From assembly GCA_937892695.1 (NCBI GenBank), contig CALBJK010000221.1, positions 1 through 19,988 on the forward strand: a stretch of DNA of 19,988 bases, written 5' to 3'. The notes beneath the pieces were generated by a model that was not told the origin of the DNA, made no database searches, and saw only the letters and a program-made list of their open reading frames with translations. This document shows positions 1 through 8,305 of the stretch, piece by piece; the first letter of the stretch is position 1; each line of letters starts with the position of its first letter. The DNA comes from an uncultured Prevotella sp. (lineage in GTDB: Bacteria > Bacteroidota > Bacteroidia > Bacteroidales > Bacteroidaceae). A program made the position numbers and the translations under genes.

Positions 1-313
1 GATTCCAGCTGCCACGGTTCATCTCCTTGCACATGGGGTAAGTCCACGTCACGTTCATTTCGTCAGAAGCACCGCTCCAAGCGCTCAACGCCCAGTAGTC
101 GTTGTCGTTATAGTTGTTCTCGCACGGGAGATAGTCGTAGGCTTTGAGCAAATATCGTTCGGCATAGACTTCGTTGTTGAACACGTCTTCGAGCGACACC
201 GAGGTTCCGTCGTCGGGGGTCTTGTCGAGGTAGTCGGCACACGAGGTAAGCCCTGTCACAGCCGCCAGACACAGACCAGCACCGGCAGCCTTCATATATT
301 TTCTGATATTCAT
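1..313 (-). CDS. SusD-family starch-binding-like outer membrane lipoprotein, N-terminal part (partial)
   Basis: The reading frame begins at the ATG complementary to 311-313 and continues past the left edge, so only the first 104 codons are present. The product starts with a basic and hydrophobic signal peptide ending in a lipobox (LTSC, Cys25), followed by ADYLDKTPDD, a typical SusD N-terminus, and a helical stretch (DVFNNEVYAERYLLKAYDYL) as seen in the first TPR-like helices of the family. SusD proteins are surface lipoproteins that cap a SusC transporter and bind the glycan. The gene starts 17 bases after the SusC stop on the same strand, the standard susC-susD order. The substrate cannot be told from this fragment. 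Family assignment rests on the N-terminus plus context. Confidence 0.88.
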   Translation of the reverse strand, partial: MNIRKYMKAAGAGLCLAAVTGLTSCADYLDKTPDDGTSVSLEDVFNNEVYAERYLLKAYDYLPCENNYNDNDYWALSAWSGASDEMNVTWTYPMCKEMNRGSWN

Positions 314-329
314 TGTCTTAGATTTTACT

Positions 330-3300
330 TTACTTGAAGTTGATTTGCACACCAAAGTTGATTGTCATCTGCAACGGGTAGTTGCCGACACCGTTGTTCG
401 ACTCGGGGTCTACTATCTTAATGTAGTCAAACGTAGCGAGGTTCTGGCCGTTACAGAACAGACGTATGCTGTCCATCCACATACGGTCGACAAACGCACC
501 CTTAAACGTGTAGCCTACTTCCGCACTTTTCAGACGCAAGTACGAACCGTTGCGCATGTACATCGTTGATGTCTGGTAGTTGTTGGGGCTGTTGCCGTTG
601 ATTACTATCGGATACTTGGCCGTAGCTGCAGTTGACGGAGTCCAACGGTTGTCGTATACTTCGCGCAGCACGTTCCATGTGCCTTCACCGCTCTGGAACG
701 GATACACCGTAGAGCCTTCGAGGAAGAAGCTGGTCTTGGCTGCACCGGTGAAGAAGAGGCTTGCGTCGAAGCCTTTCCATGCCACCGTACCGCCGAATCC
801 GAACATTATTTCAGGTGTTCGCGGGTCGCCTATGGCAACACGGTCGTACTCGTCGACCACGTTATCGCCGTTCACGTCCTTATACTTGATGTCACCCGGG
901 CGCACTACGCTCTGGAACATCTGCTTCGGACTGTTGTTTATGTCGTCCTGATCCTTGAAGAAACCGATGGCCACGAGTCCGAACGTCTGGTCGATACGAC
1001 GACCGCGAGCGTCCTGATACTCATACTTAGGATGAGGTTCGTCGTTCTCTATTATCTTGTTGCGTGCGAACGAGAAGTTGCCGCGCAGCGAGTAGAACAG
1101 TCCGTTCTTGAGAGTCTTCTTCATCTCCAGGGCTGCCTCGAAGCCATGATTCTCGGCCTTTCCGAGATTACCGCGAGGTGTGCTTGCCCCCGAGAATCCG
1201 GCCAGAACCGGAATGGTGCCACGCTGAAGAAGTATGCCCGAACGCTTCTCAGAGAAATAGTCGAGGTTAAGGGTGAGGGCATCGTGGAAGAATCCAAGGT
1301 CTACACCTACGTTCAGCTTCTTCGATTTCTCCCACGTCACGTTTGGTGTACCGATCTGTCCTTCGGTGATACCTACCTGATAGCTGTTGCCATCCTTGCC
1401 CATGTGTCCGGCTGAAGTATCCATGTTCATCGTCGTCAGATAGAGGAAACGGTCGCTGCCCGATATGTCGTTGCCGACCTCACCGTAGCTACCGCGCAGT
1501 TTCAAGGTGCTCACGGCCCAGTTCTGGTTCCAGAAGCCTTCGTTATTGATGGCATAGCCGAGAGATATTGACGGGAAGAAACCGAAACGCTTTCCGGGAG
1601 GGAACTGCTCTGAACCGTTATAGCCGAAATTGAACTCGGCGAAATAGCGAGTCTTATAGTTGTAGCTCACACGTCCGGCTATGCCCTGTCTGCGGTATGG
1701 CACAGAACCTACGCGGTTGGTATTGCGCAGGTCGACATAGTCGCGGCGGTTGAAGAGGAACATTCCTGCCACGTTGTGCGGCCCGAACGAACGGTCGTAG
1801 TTGGCCGACACCTCATAGTATATGGCACGGTTGGCACTCTCGTTGAGAGTGACGTTCTTGATGTTCTCGTTGCGCAGTATGTTGTAGATGGCGTTGCCTT
1901 CCGCGTCGTCGCCGACATATTGCTTCACCTCGTAGTCCTTGCCGTAAACCTTATTGTTCGAGTAGTAGTGGTCGTAGGCGAACCGTCCGTTCACCGACAA
2001 GCCCTTGGTCACAAGCGAAGACAGATCCCAGTGTACCGAGAACGTACCCTGAAGTGTGTTCCAGTTTTGGGTTTCGTATCCGCTCTGTGTCACCATTGCC
2101 CAGGGGTTGTTGCCCACGTATGTCGGATTTGCTCCGGGTGTGCCGTCAGGGTTCTTGTAAGGGAACGACAGAGCCGGAGTCATGCGCACAGCCGTGAATA
2201 TGTCATACTGGCTGCGTCCTGGGAAATTCCGGTTCTGGATTATTCCGCCCACGCCGAGTTCTACCGAAAGGTCCTTGGTCAGATTGACATCCACACGCGA
2301 ACGGTAGTTGTAACGGTTGATGCGGGCATTGGTGCTGTATGCATTGTCGCCGTTGTCGTGATAGAGTCCGCTCTGTGTGGTATAGCCCACGTTGACAAAA
2401 TAACGCACGATCTCATTACCTCCGCTTATGTTGAGGTTGGTGATGCTCTGGGTAGTGTTTTTCTTCAATATCTTGTCTACCCAGTTGACGTTCGGATACA
2501 GGTAAGGACTCGAACCGTCGCGGTAGAGTTCTATTTCCTCGTCGGTGTAAGCCATGTTCTGCATTCCTACGTTTCGGCGCGCCTCATTGGTCAGACTGGC
2601 ATATTCGGCTGCATCTATGTATTCGGGGTAACGCAGACCGTGAAGCGTGGCAAATTCGGTACGAAGTGTTATCTTCGGCTTGCCCATAGTACCCTTCTTG
2701 GTGGTGATGAGTATCACGCCGTTTGCTCCGCGCACACCGTAAACGGCTGTTGCCGAAGCATCCTTAAGCACCGATATGCTCTCCACTTCTTCTGTGTTGA
2801 TGGTGTTCATGTCGCGCTCTATACCGTCGACAAGCACCAGAGGGGCACGGTTGGTCCAGGTGCCGAAACCGCGTATGTATACGCTGGCTTGGTCGTAGCC
2901 CGGTTCGCCGGTAGCCTGTCGGGTGATGAGTCCCGGAATCTGTCCGCCGAGAGTGTTGCTAAGCGACGGCGTAGACTGGCGCACGAGGTCTTTGGTAGAG
3001 ATGTTCGACACAGCTCCGGTAACGCTTATCTTTTTCTGTGTGCCGTATCCTACGACAACTACTTCGTCGAGCTTACCTGTCTGTTCCTGTAGTGTCACGT
3101 TGATTATGCCGCTACGGTTCACCGGAATCTCCTGCGACACGAATCCCAGCGAACTGAACACAAGAGTGGCGTTTTTTCGTGTCGTAATCTCATAGTTACC
3201 GTCTGCGTCTGTGACAGTACCTGTCTGCGTGCCTTTCACCTTAACCGAAGCGCCGATTACAGGCTCACGGTTGGCATCGGCGACGTTGCCTCGCACCTTG

Positions 3301-3389
3301 AAGGCTTCCTGGGCCATCAGGCTCACGCATCCTGTCAAAAGAAAGAGGAGCGACGAGGCTATTCTTTGTTTTATCAAATGTATGTTCAT
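330..3389 (-). CDS. SusC-family TonB-dependent outer membrane transporter
   Basis: This 1019-residue protein imports oligosaccharides across the outer membrane using TonB energy, in complex with the SusD protein encoded next. Visible parts in order: a signal peptide (about 1-27, ending SLMAQ), a carboxypeptidase-regulatory-like domain (about 32-105), the LDEVVVVGYG segment at 107-116 typical of SusC proteins, a plug domain (about 120-233) with the hallmark SVLKDASATAVYGVRGANG region, and a long beta-barrel ending in INFGVQINFK with a terminal aromatic/basic pair. There is no extra N-terminal STN domain, so an anti-sigma-coupled signalling role is unlikely. It lies 63 bases after the GH43 gene and 17 bases before susD, so it is probably part of one transcript. 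Length is normal for the family. Confidence 0.95.
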   Translation of the reverse strand: MNIHLIKQRIASSLLFLLTGCVSLMAQEAFKVRGNVADANREPVIGASVKVKGTQTGTVTDADGNYEITTRKNATLVFSSLGFVSQEIPVNRSGIINVTLQEQTGKLDEVVVVGYGTQKKISVTGAVSNISTKDLVRQSTPSLSNTLGGQIPGLITRQATGEPGYDQASVYIRGFGTWTNRAPLVLVDGIERDMNTINTEEVESISVLKDASATAVYGVRGANGVILITTKKGTMGKPKITLRTEFATLHGLRYPEYIDAAEYASLTNEARRNVGMQNMAYTDEEIELYRDGSSPYLYPNVNWVDKILKKNTTQSITNLNISGGNEIVRYFVNVGYTTQSGLYHDNGDNAYSTNARINRYNYRSRVDVNLTKDLSVELGVGGIIQNRNFPGRSQYDIFTAVRMTPALSFPYKNPDGTPGANPTYVGNNPWAMVTQSGYETQNWNTLQGTFSVHWDLSSLVTKGLSVNGRFAYDHYYSNNKVYGKDYEVKQYVGDDAEGNAIYNILRNENIKNVTLNESANRAIYYEVSANYDRSFGPHNVAGMFLFNRRDYVDLRNTNRVGSVPYRRQGIAGRVSYNYKTRYFAEFNFGYNGSEQFPPGKRFGFFPSISLGYAINNEGFWNQNWAVSTLKLRGSYGEVGNDISGSDRFLYLTTMNMDTSAGHMGKDGNSYQVGITEGQIGTPNVTWEKSKKLNVGVDLGFFHDALTLNLDYFSEKRSGILLQRGTIPVLAGFSGASTPRGNLGKAENHGFEAALEMKKTLKNGLFYSLRGNFSFARNKIIENDEPHPKYEYQDARGRRIDQTFGLVAIGFFKDQDDINNSPKQMFQSVVRPGDIKYKDVNGDNVVDEYDRVAIGDPRTPEIMFGFGGTVAWKGFDASLFFTGAAKTSFFLEGSTVYPFQSGEGTWNVLREVYDNRWTPSTAATAKYPIVINGNSPNNYQTSTMYMRNGSYLRLKSAEVGYTFKGAFVDRMWMDSIRLFCNGQNLATFDYIKIVDPESNNGVGNYPLQMTINFGVQINFK

Positions 3390-3452
3390 ATTATACGTTA
3401 TGAGGTTCGTTGTTTAAGATAGATTTGGACGTGCTGGAATGACGTAAAAAAC

Positions 3453-4442
3453 TTATTTCAGCACACGGGGCTTTATGAGCTTGCCGCCGATGGTGGCCAC
3501 ACCGTCACTGTCGATATTGAAATCGAGGAAATAGGACGTGCGGGGCTGGACCGACATCTTGCTCCAGTGGGCATGGAAAATATATTTCCACTTACCGTCA
3601 ACGGTCTGGAACGGTGCACCGTGTCCGGTTCCGACGAGTCCTGCCGAAGGCACCTTCTGAAGTATCGGATTGCCGCCGTACTTCGTCCAAGGCCCCATCG
3701 GCGAGTCGGACGTAGCATAGCCTACGCCGTAGAGCTGGCTCTGATAGTCGTTGGCCGAATAGAGCATGTAGTACTTGCCGTCTTTTTTCAGAACAGACGG
3801 GCCTTCGGCCACTTTGGCCTGTACGGTCTCCCATGGTTCTTCGGCCTTGACACACTGGCGCAGAGTCTCGGTCTTTATTGACATGAGGTCTTTCTCCATC
3901 TCTGCCACCCATATGACATTGCCGTCGGTGAAGCGCACGAAATATAGATAAGGTGTGCCGTCGTCGTCAATGAAGAGATCGGTGTCGATGCTCTTCTCGT
4001 TCCAGATGGGTTTCTGCTCGCTCTGGCGGAACGGCCCTTCGGGACTGTCCGAAGTAGCGACACAGATGTGCTCGTCGGCCGAATAGAACATATAGAACTT
4101 TCCGTTGACGTGGTAGACTTCGGGAGCCCAGAACCAACGGTCGGCGTAAGAGTCGGAGGCACGGAGAGCTGCACCTGCCCGTTTCCAGTTAGTCAAATCC
4201 TTGGACGTGAAACAGGCTATACCCTGGCTTCCGTCTGGCAGGTCTCCCGTGCCGTAGGCATAGTAGGTGCCGTCATGGAGAAGGACGTAGGGATCGGCTA
4301 TTGGCAGATAGGCTGTCTCTATGGTCTGACTTGTGCCTCCTCCGCCGTTGTCCTGTTCTTTTTCTCCGTTGTCGTCGCTTCCGCAACAAGCAAACATGAT
4401 GCAGAATGCAAATAGGAAAAGTTTGCCTAATGTATTTTTCAT
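3453..4442 (-). CDS. Glycoside hydrolase family 43 lipoprotein
   Basis: A 329-residue secreted glycosidase with the five-bladed beta-propeller pattern of GH43, a family of mostly arabinofuranosidases, beta-xylosidases and arabinanases. The lipobox is FAC at Cys19 (or Cys20), followed by GSDDN, an acidic run like the Bacteroidetes surface lipoprotein export signal, so an outer-surface location is likely. Expected catalytic residues are visible: base Asp50 in the IADPYVLL motif, pKa-modulating Asp153 (SIDTDLFIDDDG region), acid Glu213 in VAEGPSVL. WAPEVY at 105-110 and GTGHGAPF at 271-278 are also family-typical. A Gly/Asp-rich linker (about 24-38) joins lipid anchor and enzyme. It starts 10 bases after the IPT/NHL gene. 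The exact subfamily and substrate cannot be set by eye; an arabinose- or xylose-containing glycan is the likeliest target. Confidence 0.92.
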   Translation of the reverse strand: MKNTLGKLFLFAFCIMFACCGSDDNGEKEQDNGGGGTSQTIETAYLPIADPYVLLHDGTYYAYGTGDLPDGSQGIACFTSKDLTNWKRAGAALRASDSYADRWFWAPEVYHVNGKFYMFYSADEHICVATSDSPEGPFRQSEQKPIWNEKSIDTDLFIDDDGTPYLYFVRFTDGNVIWVAEMEKDLMSIKTETLRQCVKAEEPWETVQAKVAEGPSVLKKDGKYYMLYSANDYQSQLYGVGYATSDSPMGPWTKYGGNPILQKVPSAGLVGTGHGAPFQTVDGKWKYIFHAHWSKMSVQPRTSYFLDFNIDSDGVATIGGKLIKPRVLK

Positions 4443-4452
4443 ATTACCGGTA

Positions 4453-5784
4453 TTATTCTTTGTGTATCAGACGGATACGGAAATTGTTACAGTCGCCCAC
4501 ATAGATGTCGCCGTTGGGTGCGACGATGAGTCCTTCGGGATTGCGGAATCTTGCATCAGTAGCTACTCCGTCTTGATAGCCTGCTTCCCAGCCCTTCCCG
4601 GCTATGGTCGAGACATAACCCTCGGGTGTCACCATACGTACTGTATGGCCTGGGCCGGACACGACATACAGATTTCCGTCTGGGCCAATCTTTATTTCAC
4701 CGGGCTGGTCAATCGTAGCGGCAGTACCCTGCCCGTCATCGTTGCCCCAGCAGCCGCTTCCGGCAAAGCGCATAAGGTTTGAACATCTGTGGGTGGCTAT
4801 GTCGTAGTCGGCTTTAAGTATGCCCTGATATCTGTTTTTGGCGTTATGGTAGAGTGTCTTGCCGTCTGGCGAGAAAGCCAGGCCTCCATACGTTCCGTCG
4901 TCAATGACGGTATTGTCGCCCCAGATTCCCACTTCGAGGGCTGCAAGTTCCTCGCGCGACACGATTTCTTCCACATTTCCAGCCGTTGCATCGTAGCGGT
5001 AGATATATTTTGGCCAGTGGTAGGTGAATACCGAACCGTCAGCAGGATTGACCGCTATGCCGTTGATGTTGCCAACGGGAAATTTAGAATAAGGTATGTA
5101 CTCTTGCAAGTCGTTGAATCCTCCTTTACGTGTGACCATAGCTACAGCCGTATTGCCGCCGTCGGCACCGATGAAGAGGGTGTCACCGGTAACGGAGAAT
5201 GCTATCGAACGCGCATTGGCCAGCATGCCGCCCACGGCACAAAGCGTTTCGAGCTTGCCGTCCTTCAGCCTACGAATGTTGTCGGTAGACCCGTTGTCCT
5301 GGAGAAACACAGGACAGTTCTCCTTACTGTCCCACGCAAAGCTGATGGGCCAGATGAGTTGCGACTTGAGCGCATCGCCGTCTAAGGTACCTCCGGTCCC
5401 GTTACCGGCGACGGTCGAGACCTTGGTGACAAAGGCATAGGTGAACGTGTCGGGATAGACATACTGGGTCTCCCCTACCTGCACCTTGACCTTGCCGCTG
5501 CCGGTGCCGTCGGCAAGCTTAATCTTTATAAAATTCTGGTCGACCGACAGAATCTCCTGACTCACGTCGTTGACCCACACTTTCACCTGCGCAGGATCGG
5601 TGCCGAAATTGTTGCCCTGAATAGTTACGGTAGTTCCCTTAGCACCTTCAGTAGGCATGAAAGTCTGGAAGACCAAATCGGTAGATTTGACTCCCTGCGA
5701 CCAGTCGAAACTCTCCGTACAACCCGCCAACAGCAGGGCGGACACAAGAAATGACGATGCCGCAATCAGTTTGTACTTTTTCAT
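4453..5784 (-). CDS. IPT/TIG-domain and NHL-repeat surface lipoprotein of the PUL
   Basis: A 443-residue lipoprotein with signal peptide and lipobox LLAGC (Cys22). Residues about 38-117 form an IPT/TIG immunoglobulin-like domain (MPTEGAKGTTVTIQGNNFG, then strand-rich sequence). The rest, about 118-443, carries NHL-type beta-propeller repeats with recurring patterns such as STVAGNGTGGTLDG, STIAGKGWEAGYQDG, IKIGPDGNLYVV and LIVAPNGDIYVGDCNN. Such IPT-plus-NHL lipoproteins are common in Bacteroidetes polysaccharide utilisation loci and are thought to act as surface glycan-binding or scaffolding proteins. I see no enzyme active site. It is the first gene of the minus-strand operon, 10 bases upstream of the GH43 gene, and is preceded by a long leader. 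The start chosen is the ATG giving an intact signal peptide. Confidence 0.88.
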   Translation of the reverse strand: MKKYKLIAASSFLVSALLLAGCTESFDWSQGVKSTDLVFQTFMPTEGAKGTTVTIQGNNFGTDPAQVKVWVNDVSQEILSVDQNFIKIKLADGTGSGKVKVQVGETQYVYPDTFTYAFVTKVSTVAGNGTGGTLDGDALKSQLIWPISFAWDSKENCPVFLQDNGSTDNIRRLKDGKLETLCAVGGMLANARSIAFSVTGDTLFIGADGGNTAVAMVTRKGGFNDLQEYIPYSKFPVGNINGIAVNPADGSVFTYHWPKYIYRYDATAGNVEEIVSREELAALEVGIWGDNTVIDDGTYGGLAFSPDGKTLYHNAKNRYQGILKADYDIATHRCSNLMRFAGSGCWGNDDGQGTAATIDQPGEIKIGPDGNLYVVSGPGHTVRMVTPEGYVSTIAGKGWEAGYQDGVATDARFRNPEGLIVAPNGDIYVGDCNNFRIRLIHKE

Positions 5785-5898
5785 ATTGCTTCTATTAATG
5801 TTGGAACTGATTCTACGGTCATAGAACCAATTATTGTTTAAGCGGTAGTTATAATATCCGTACTATGTTTTTCATACTTCTAACGGGCGAATCACTCC

Positions 5899-5997
5899 TT
5901 ACAGGAATACATACTCCACATATTTCATTGTTGCAAGCACGGATGCTATATTGTCTGCAAAGTGTTTTTCCTTGGCTTCATTAAGCTCAAGGAACAT
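5899..5997 (-). pseudogene. Short reading frame or gene remnant in the PUL leader
   Basis: The minus strand from the ATG at 5997-5995 to a stop at 5901-5899 encodes 32 residues with protein-like composition (for example LNEAKEKHFADNIAS and ATMKYVEYVFL). Upstream in the same frame, a few more residues (KYFLS) follow a stop. It may be the end of a decayed gene, a leader peptide, or chance. I do not recognise the family. Confidence 0.2.
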
Positions 5998-6137
5998 GGA
6001 CAGGAAGTATTTTCAGTTGTTTCTTCATTTTTCAGTTGGGTTTAAGTCCGATTCTTGCCATAGCTATTGTCATTACACATTCGCTCATCTGGCTTAACGA
6101 GACCGTATGTTTAAGTAAGTATTATCTAACAGTAAGA

Positions 6138-6168
6138 CAAAATTACACTATTTACACAAAATACGCAA
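6138..6168 (-). promoter_or_regulatory. Candidate Bacteroidetes-type promoter for the PUL operon
   Basis: On the minus strand, TTG (complement of 6166-6168) is followed after 20 bases by TAATTTTG (complement of 6138-6145), matching the Bacteroidetes -33/-7 pattern with TAnnTTTG. It is the only such match I found upstream of the IPT/NHL gene, about 350 bases before its start codon. Confidence 0.4.
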
Positions 6169-6348
6169 AACCAGACTAAGCCCGTTAACGTACATTAATG
6201 ACCAATATCAAGTATTAACATGTTTTAATTCTGACTCTATACTGTGTAGCTGCGGGTAAAACATAAGATTATCAAGCATTTCAAACATCCGGTTTTAGAT
6301 ATAAGGTACGGATACTCGTTTTTGTGGACTGTAGTGAATGGCAATATA

Positions 6349-6390
6349 AAATTCCCATTGTCCAAGCATCATCTTGAACAAAGGGAATTT
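6349..6390 (-). terminator. Intrinsic terminator after the NifX-like gene
   Basis: AAATTCCC (6349-6356) pairs perfectly with GGGAATTT (6383-6390), and TTGT/ACAA and CAAG/CTTG pairs inside lengthen the stem around a CATCAT loop. On the minus strand the stem is followed by a short T-rich stretch (ATTTTATATT). It lies 14 bases beyond the stop codon of the NifX-like gene. Confidence 0.6.
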
Positions 6391-6404
6391 CGAGTCACCC
6401 CAAA

Positions 6405-6770
6405 TTACTGATGATGATGACCATCGCATGCGTCATGATGACAAGTGCCATCACCGTACACGATTGTTCCATTAAGAAACATCGACAATACATCGTCAAC
6501 GTCAAGAGATGGTGCGCCGTCATGAACAGCTATGCCCATCTCCTGCAATAGCTTGACGGCACCAGCCCCCAGTCCGCCACATAGCACATCAGTCACGCCC
6601 AATCCTTGCAAGAAATGGGGCATGGCACCATGCGTATGTTCGGGAGAAGTCAGCACTTCCTTGTTGACGACTTGGTTTCCCTCCACATCAAAGACTGTTA
6701 CTTGTGGTGCCTTGCCGAAATGTGGAAACAGTTTTCCTTCGGCTGTTGGAATGGCAATTTTCTTTTTCAT
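6405..6770 (-). CDS. NifX/NifB-family (dinitrogenase iron-molybdenum cofactor type) small protein with His-rich tail
   Basis: A 121-residue protein of the fold that carries Fe-Mo cofactor precursors in nitrogen fixers and that occurs widely in anaerobes without nitrogenase. Family signs are the N-terminal strand KKKIAIPTAEGKLFPHFGKAP, a VFDVEGN strand, and the glycine-rich DVLCGGLGAGAVKLLQEMGI segment followed by a GTIVYGDG strand. The C-terminus CHHDACDGHHHQ (from about residue 110) is rich in Cys and His and probably binds metal. No nif genes are nearby, so a nitrogenase role is not supported; iron-sulphur or metal handling is a reasonable inference. It follows the AraC-type gene by 55 bases on the same strand, without a visible promoter between, so they are likely co-transcribed. 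Confidence 0.85.
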   Translation of the reverse strand: MKKKIAIPTAEGKLFPHFGKAPQVTVFDVEGNQVVNKEVLTSPEHTHGAMPHFLQGLGVTDVLCGGLGAGAVKLLQEMGIAVHDGAPSLDVDDVLSMFLNGTIVYGDGTCHHDACDGHHHQ

Positions 6771-6825
6771 CGTTTTTTTCTTCTTATTTTTTACTTAATA
6801 TAGTAGCATTAGGTCATGCAGCTCA

Positions 6826-7731
6826 TCATTCGTTTCCCATTCTGAACTCTCTCGGCATAATGCCGGTAAGCCGCTTGAAGAATTTCACGAAATATGACGG
6901 GTCTTCAAAACCTAACTCATACGCTATTTCTTTTATATTGAGAGATGTGTGCAGCAGCTGGCGCTTGGCCTCCAACGCTATGCGGTCGTTGATGATTTGC
7001 AGAGGTGAGCAATGTGCGCTCTGGTTCACATACTTTGTCAGAGTACGAGCCGAGATATTCAGCAAGCCGGCATATTCTTGCACGGTATGTACATTGCTGA
7101 AATTCTGCTCCAGCAACTGGCGGAATCGCACGAAGGTGCGGTTGGCGATACTTGAGAAGTACAGTTTAGCTGCCTCTTCCCGTTTTCCACTTCGCTGCAC
7201 CCTTATGAGGAACAGCCTCACCAGATATTGCATATAGTCCTTGTGCGCAAAAGCATCTGTGAGCGAATACTCACGGTTCATCTCGTAGACAATCGCCATC
7301 AACCGTTTCTCCTCCTCATTGTCAATCTTGTAATAAGGCGGCGAGTCGTAGGCATTGAACACATTATATTTAAGGAATATGCTCTCGCCCGATTCCTCAT
7401 CGGCAAGAAAGCTGGCATTAAAGAGGATGATAACGCCCTCGGCATCCTCATTTCCGTCGAAGGCATGAATCTGTCCTGGAGCCACGAAGAATATCGTGTT
7501 GTCGGCGAAAGGATAGTCCACAAAGTCCACCCGATGCGTGCCATGTCCATGACGAAACCAGATAATCTGATAAAACTCATGGATATGCGGCGGCATGCTT
7601 CCACACCCGTTCTCGTGGAAGAACTTGGGCATGAAGTGTAGTTCCAGTTCCAATCCGGAATGGACATTCTCTTGAATGGAATAGGATGCCATCTTCCTTT
7701 GTCGTGTACTCTGTTTTTTTTCCATTATCAA
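6826..7731 (-). CDS. AraC-family transcriptional regulator with N-terminal cupin
   Basis: A 301-residue regulator. Residues about 30-105 form a cupin-type sensor domain (PPHIHEFYQIIWF with His49 and His51, and APGQIHAF at 84-91). Residues about 216-297 form the two-helix-turn-helix AraC DNA-binding domain: VQEYAGLLNISARTLTKYV, then LNIKEIAYELGFEDPSYFVKFFKRLTG and PREFR. Met1 and Met3 are both possible starts; neither changes the domains. It is transcribed divergently from the small gene at 7927, with repeated ATGGT/ACCAT sites between, and is followed by the NifX-like gene. It probably controls the divergent gene and perhaps itself. The effector is not evident. Confidence 0.93.
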   Translation of the reverse strand: MIMEKKQSTRQRKMASYSIQENVHSGLELELHFMPKFFHENGCGSMPPHIHEFYQIIWFRHGHGTHRVDFVDYPFADNTIFFVAPGQIHAFDGNEDAEGVIILFNASFLADEESGESIFLKYNVFNAYDSPPYYKIDNEEEKRLMAIVYEMNREYSLTDAFAHKDYMQYLVRLFLIRVQRSGKREEAAKLYFSSIANRTFVRFRQLLEQNFSNVHTVQEYAGLLNISARTLTKYVNQSAHCSPLQIINDRIALEAKRQLLHTSLNIKEIAYELGFEDPSYFVKFFKRLTGIMPREFRMGNE

Positions 7732-7741
7732 CGAATTATTG

Positions 7742-7829
7742 CACCATAAAAATGGTGAATTCTGTATTTGCGATGGTAAAATTACTTGTTATTTTTGACT
7801 TTGTAAACACTTATGCGCAAATTTACCAT
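7742..7829. promoter_or_regulatory. Inverted-repeat cluster, candidate operator for the AraC-type regulator
   Basis: CACCAT (7742-7747) and ATGGTG (7752-7757) form a perfect inverted repeat with a four-A spacer, 11 bases upstream of the regulator start codon. A second pair, ATGGTAAA (7773-7780) and TTTACCAT (7822-7829), is also perfectly inverted; its right arm overlaps the predicted -7 box of the regulator promoter. Four related half-sites in 88 bases suggest a binding region. Confidence 0.45.
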
Positions 7830-7849
7830 TCATTCACTTGAATCTACAA
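7818..7849 (-). promoter_or_regulatory. Candidate promoter of the AraC-type/NifX-like operon
   Basis: On the minus strand TTG (complement of 7847-7849) lies 21 bases before TAAATTTG (complement of 7818-7825), which fits the Bacteroidetes -33/-7 pattern. It points at the regulator gene about 90 bases downstream. Confidence 0.4.
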
Positions 7850-7871
7850 CGAGCATATTTCGCACTATTTC

Positions 7872-7879
7872 TAATTTTG
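7872..7879 (+). promoter_or_regulatory. Candidate -7 box for the 98-aa protein gene
   Basis: TAATTTTG matches TAnnTTTG and lies 48 bases before the start at 7927. I see no TTG at the usual -33 spacing, which would fit a promoter that needs an activator such as the divergent AraC-type protein. Confidence 0.35.
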
Positions 7880-7926
7880 CAATAGAAACAAAAAATACGC
7901 ATCAGTAGATAATAAAAAACAAGACA

Positions 7927-8223
7927 ATGGAAAAGATCAATGCTTATCTTCAGATCACAATGAAGATTAAAAAGAGTGACCGCCAGAGTGCGGCAAAGGT
8001 TTATTTCGACTATCGCGAGCCATTCCTCAATACAATAGAGGGAGCGTTGAGCAAGGCCTTGCTCGTTCGTGACGAGGATGTTCAGGTGCTTCATGGCTTC
8101 GACAGCAAGGAGCACGCCGAGGCTTATCTTGAGTCTGACATGTTCAAGAATGACGTGGCAAAGGGATTGTCACCTTACTTTCAGGCTGAACCGGAGATTC
8201 GCATCTTTACTGTCGCAGGATAA
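7927..8223 (+). CDS. Conserved-looking 98-aa cytoplasmic protein, possibly a dimeric alpha-beta barrel
   Basis: The product has no signal peptide or membrane segment. The pattern is strand (INAYLQITMKI), helix (SAAKVYFDYREPFLNTIEGAL), strand (SKALLVRDEDVQVLHGF), helix (SKEHAEAYLESDMFKNDVAKGL), strand (PEIRIFTVAG). This order, with the phrase HGFDSKEHAEAYLESDMF, resembles small antibiotic-biosynthesis-monooxygenase or stress-response barrels (ferredoxin-like dimers), but I cannot name a family with certainty. It is divergent from the AraC-type regulator and followed by a strong terminator, so it is a single-gene unit probably under that regulator. The reading frame has a clear coding character and a sensible start 48 bases after a -7 box. 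Confidence 0.75.
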   Translation: MEKINAYLQITMKIKKSDRQSAAKVYFDYREPFLNTIEGALSKALLVRDEDVQVLHGFDSKEHAEAYLESDMFKNDVAKGLSPYFQAEPEIRIFTVAG

Positions 8224-8305
8224 GTAGAGTTGTAAGAAGGCTGATTTGAATAACTGCACATCATGTGCATCTAAACAGATGAGGGTGTGTATATGTACGA
8301 TGATT

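Larger units (their letters stand above)
5785..6404 (-). other. PUL leader and intergenic region
   Basis: This 620-base stretch holds no convincing full gene. It contains a candidate promoter for the PUL at 6138-6168 (minus strand), a possible 32-codon minus-strand reading frame at 5899-5997, and at its right end the terminator of the NifX-like gene (6349-6390). If the promoter call is right, the PUL transcript has an untranslated leader of roughly 350 bases. No sigma/anti-sigma or hybrid two-component regulator gene accompanies the PUL inside this window. Confidence 0.5.

Noticed and set aside
1776..3092. Plus-strand open frame of 438 codons opposite the SusC gene
   Set aside because: It lies fully inside a well-supported susC gene and its translation has no domain-like pattern; codon bias of the real gene keeps the opposite frame open.
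6405..6770. Nitrogen fixation gene
   Set aside because: The family is widespread in anaerobes without nitrogenase and no nif genes accompany it.
7834..8115. 93-codon minus-strand frame over the 98-aa gene
   Set aside because: It overlaps the better coding frame and the divergent promoter region; the translation looks like a shadow.
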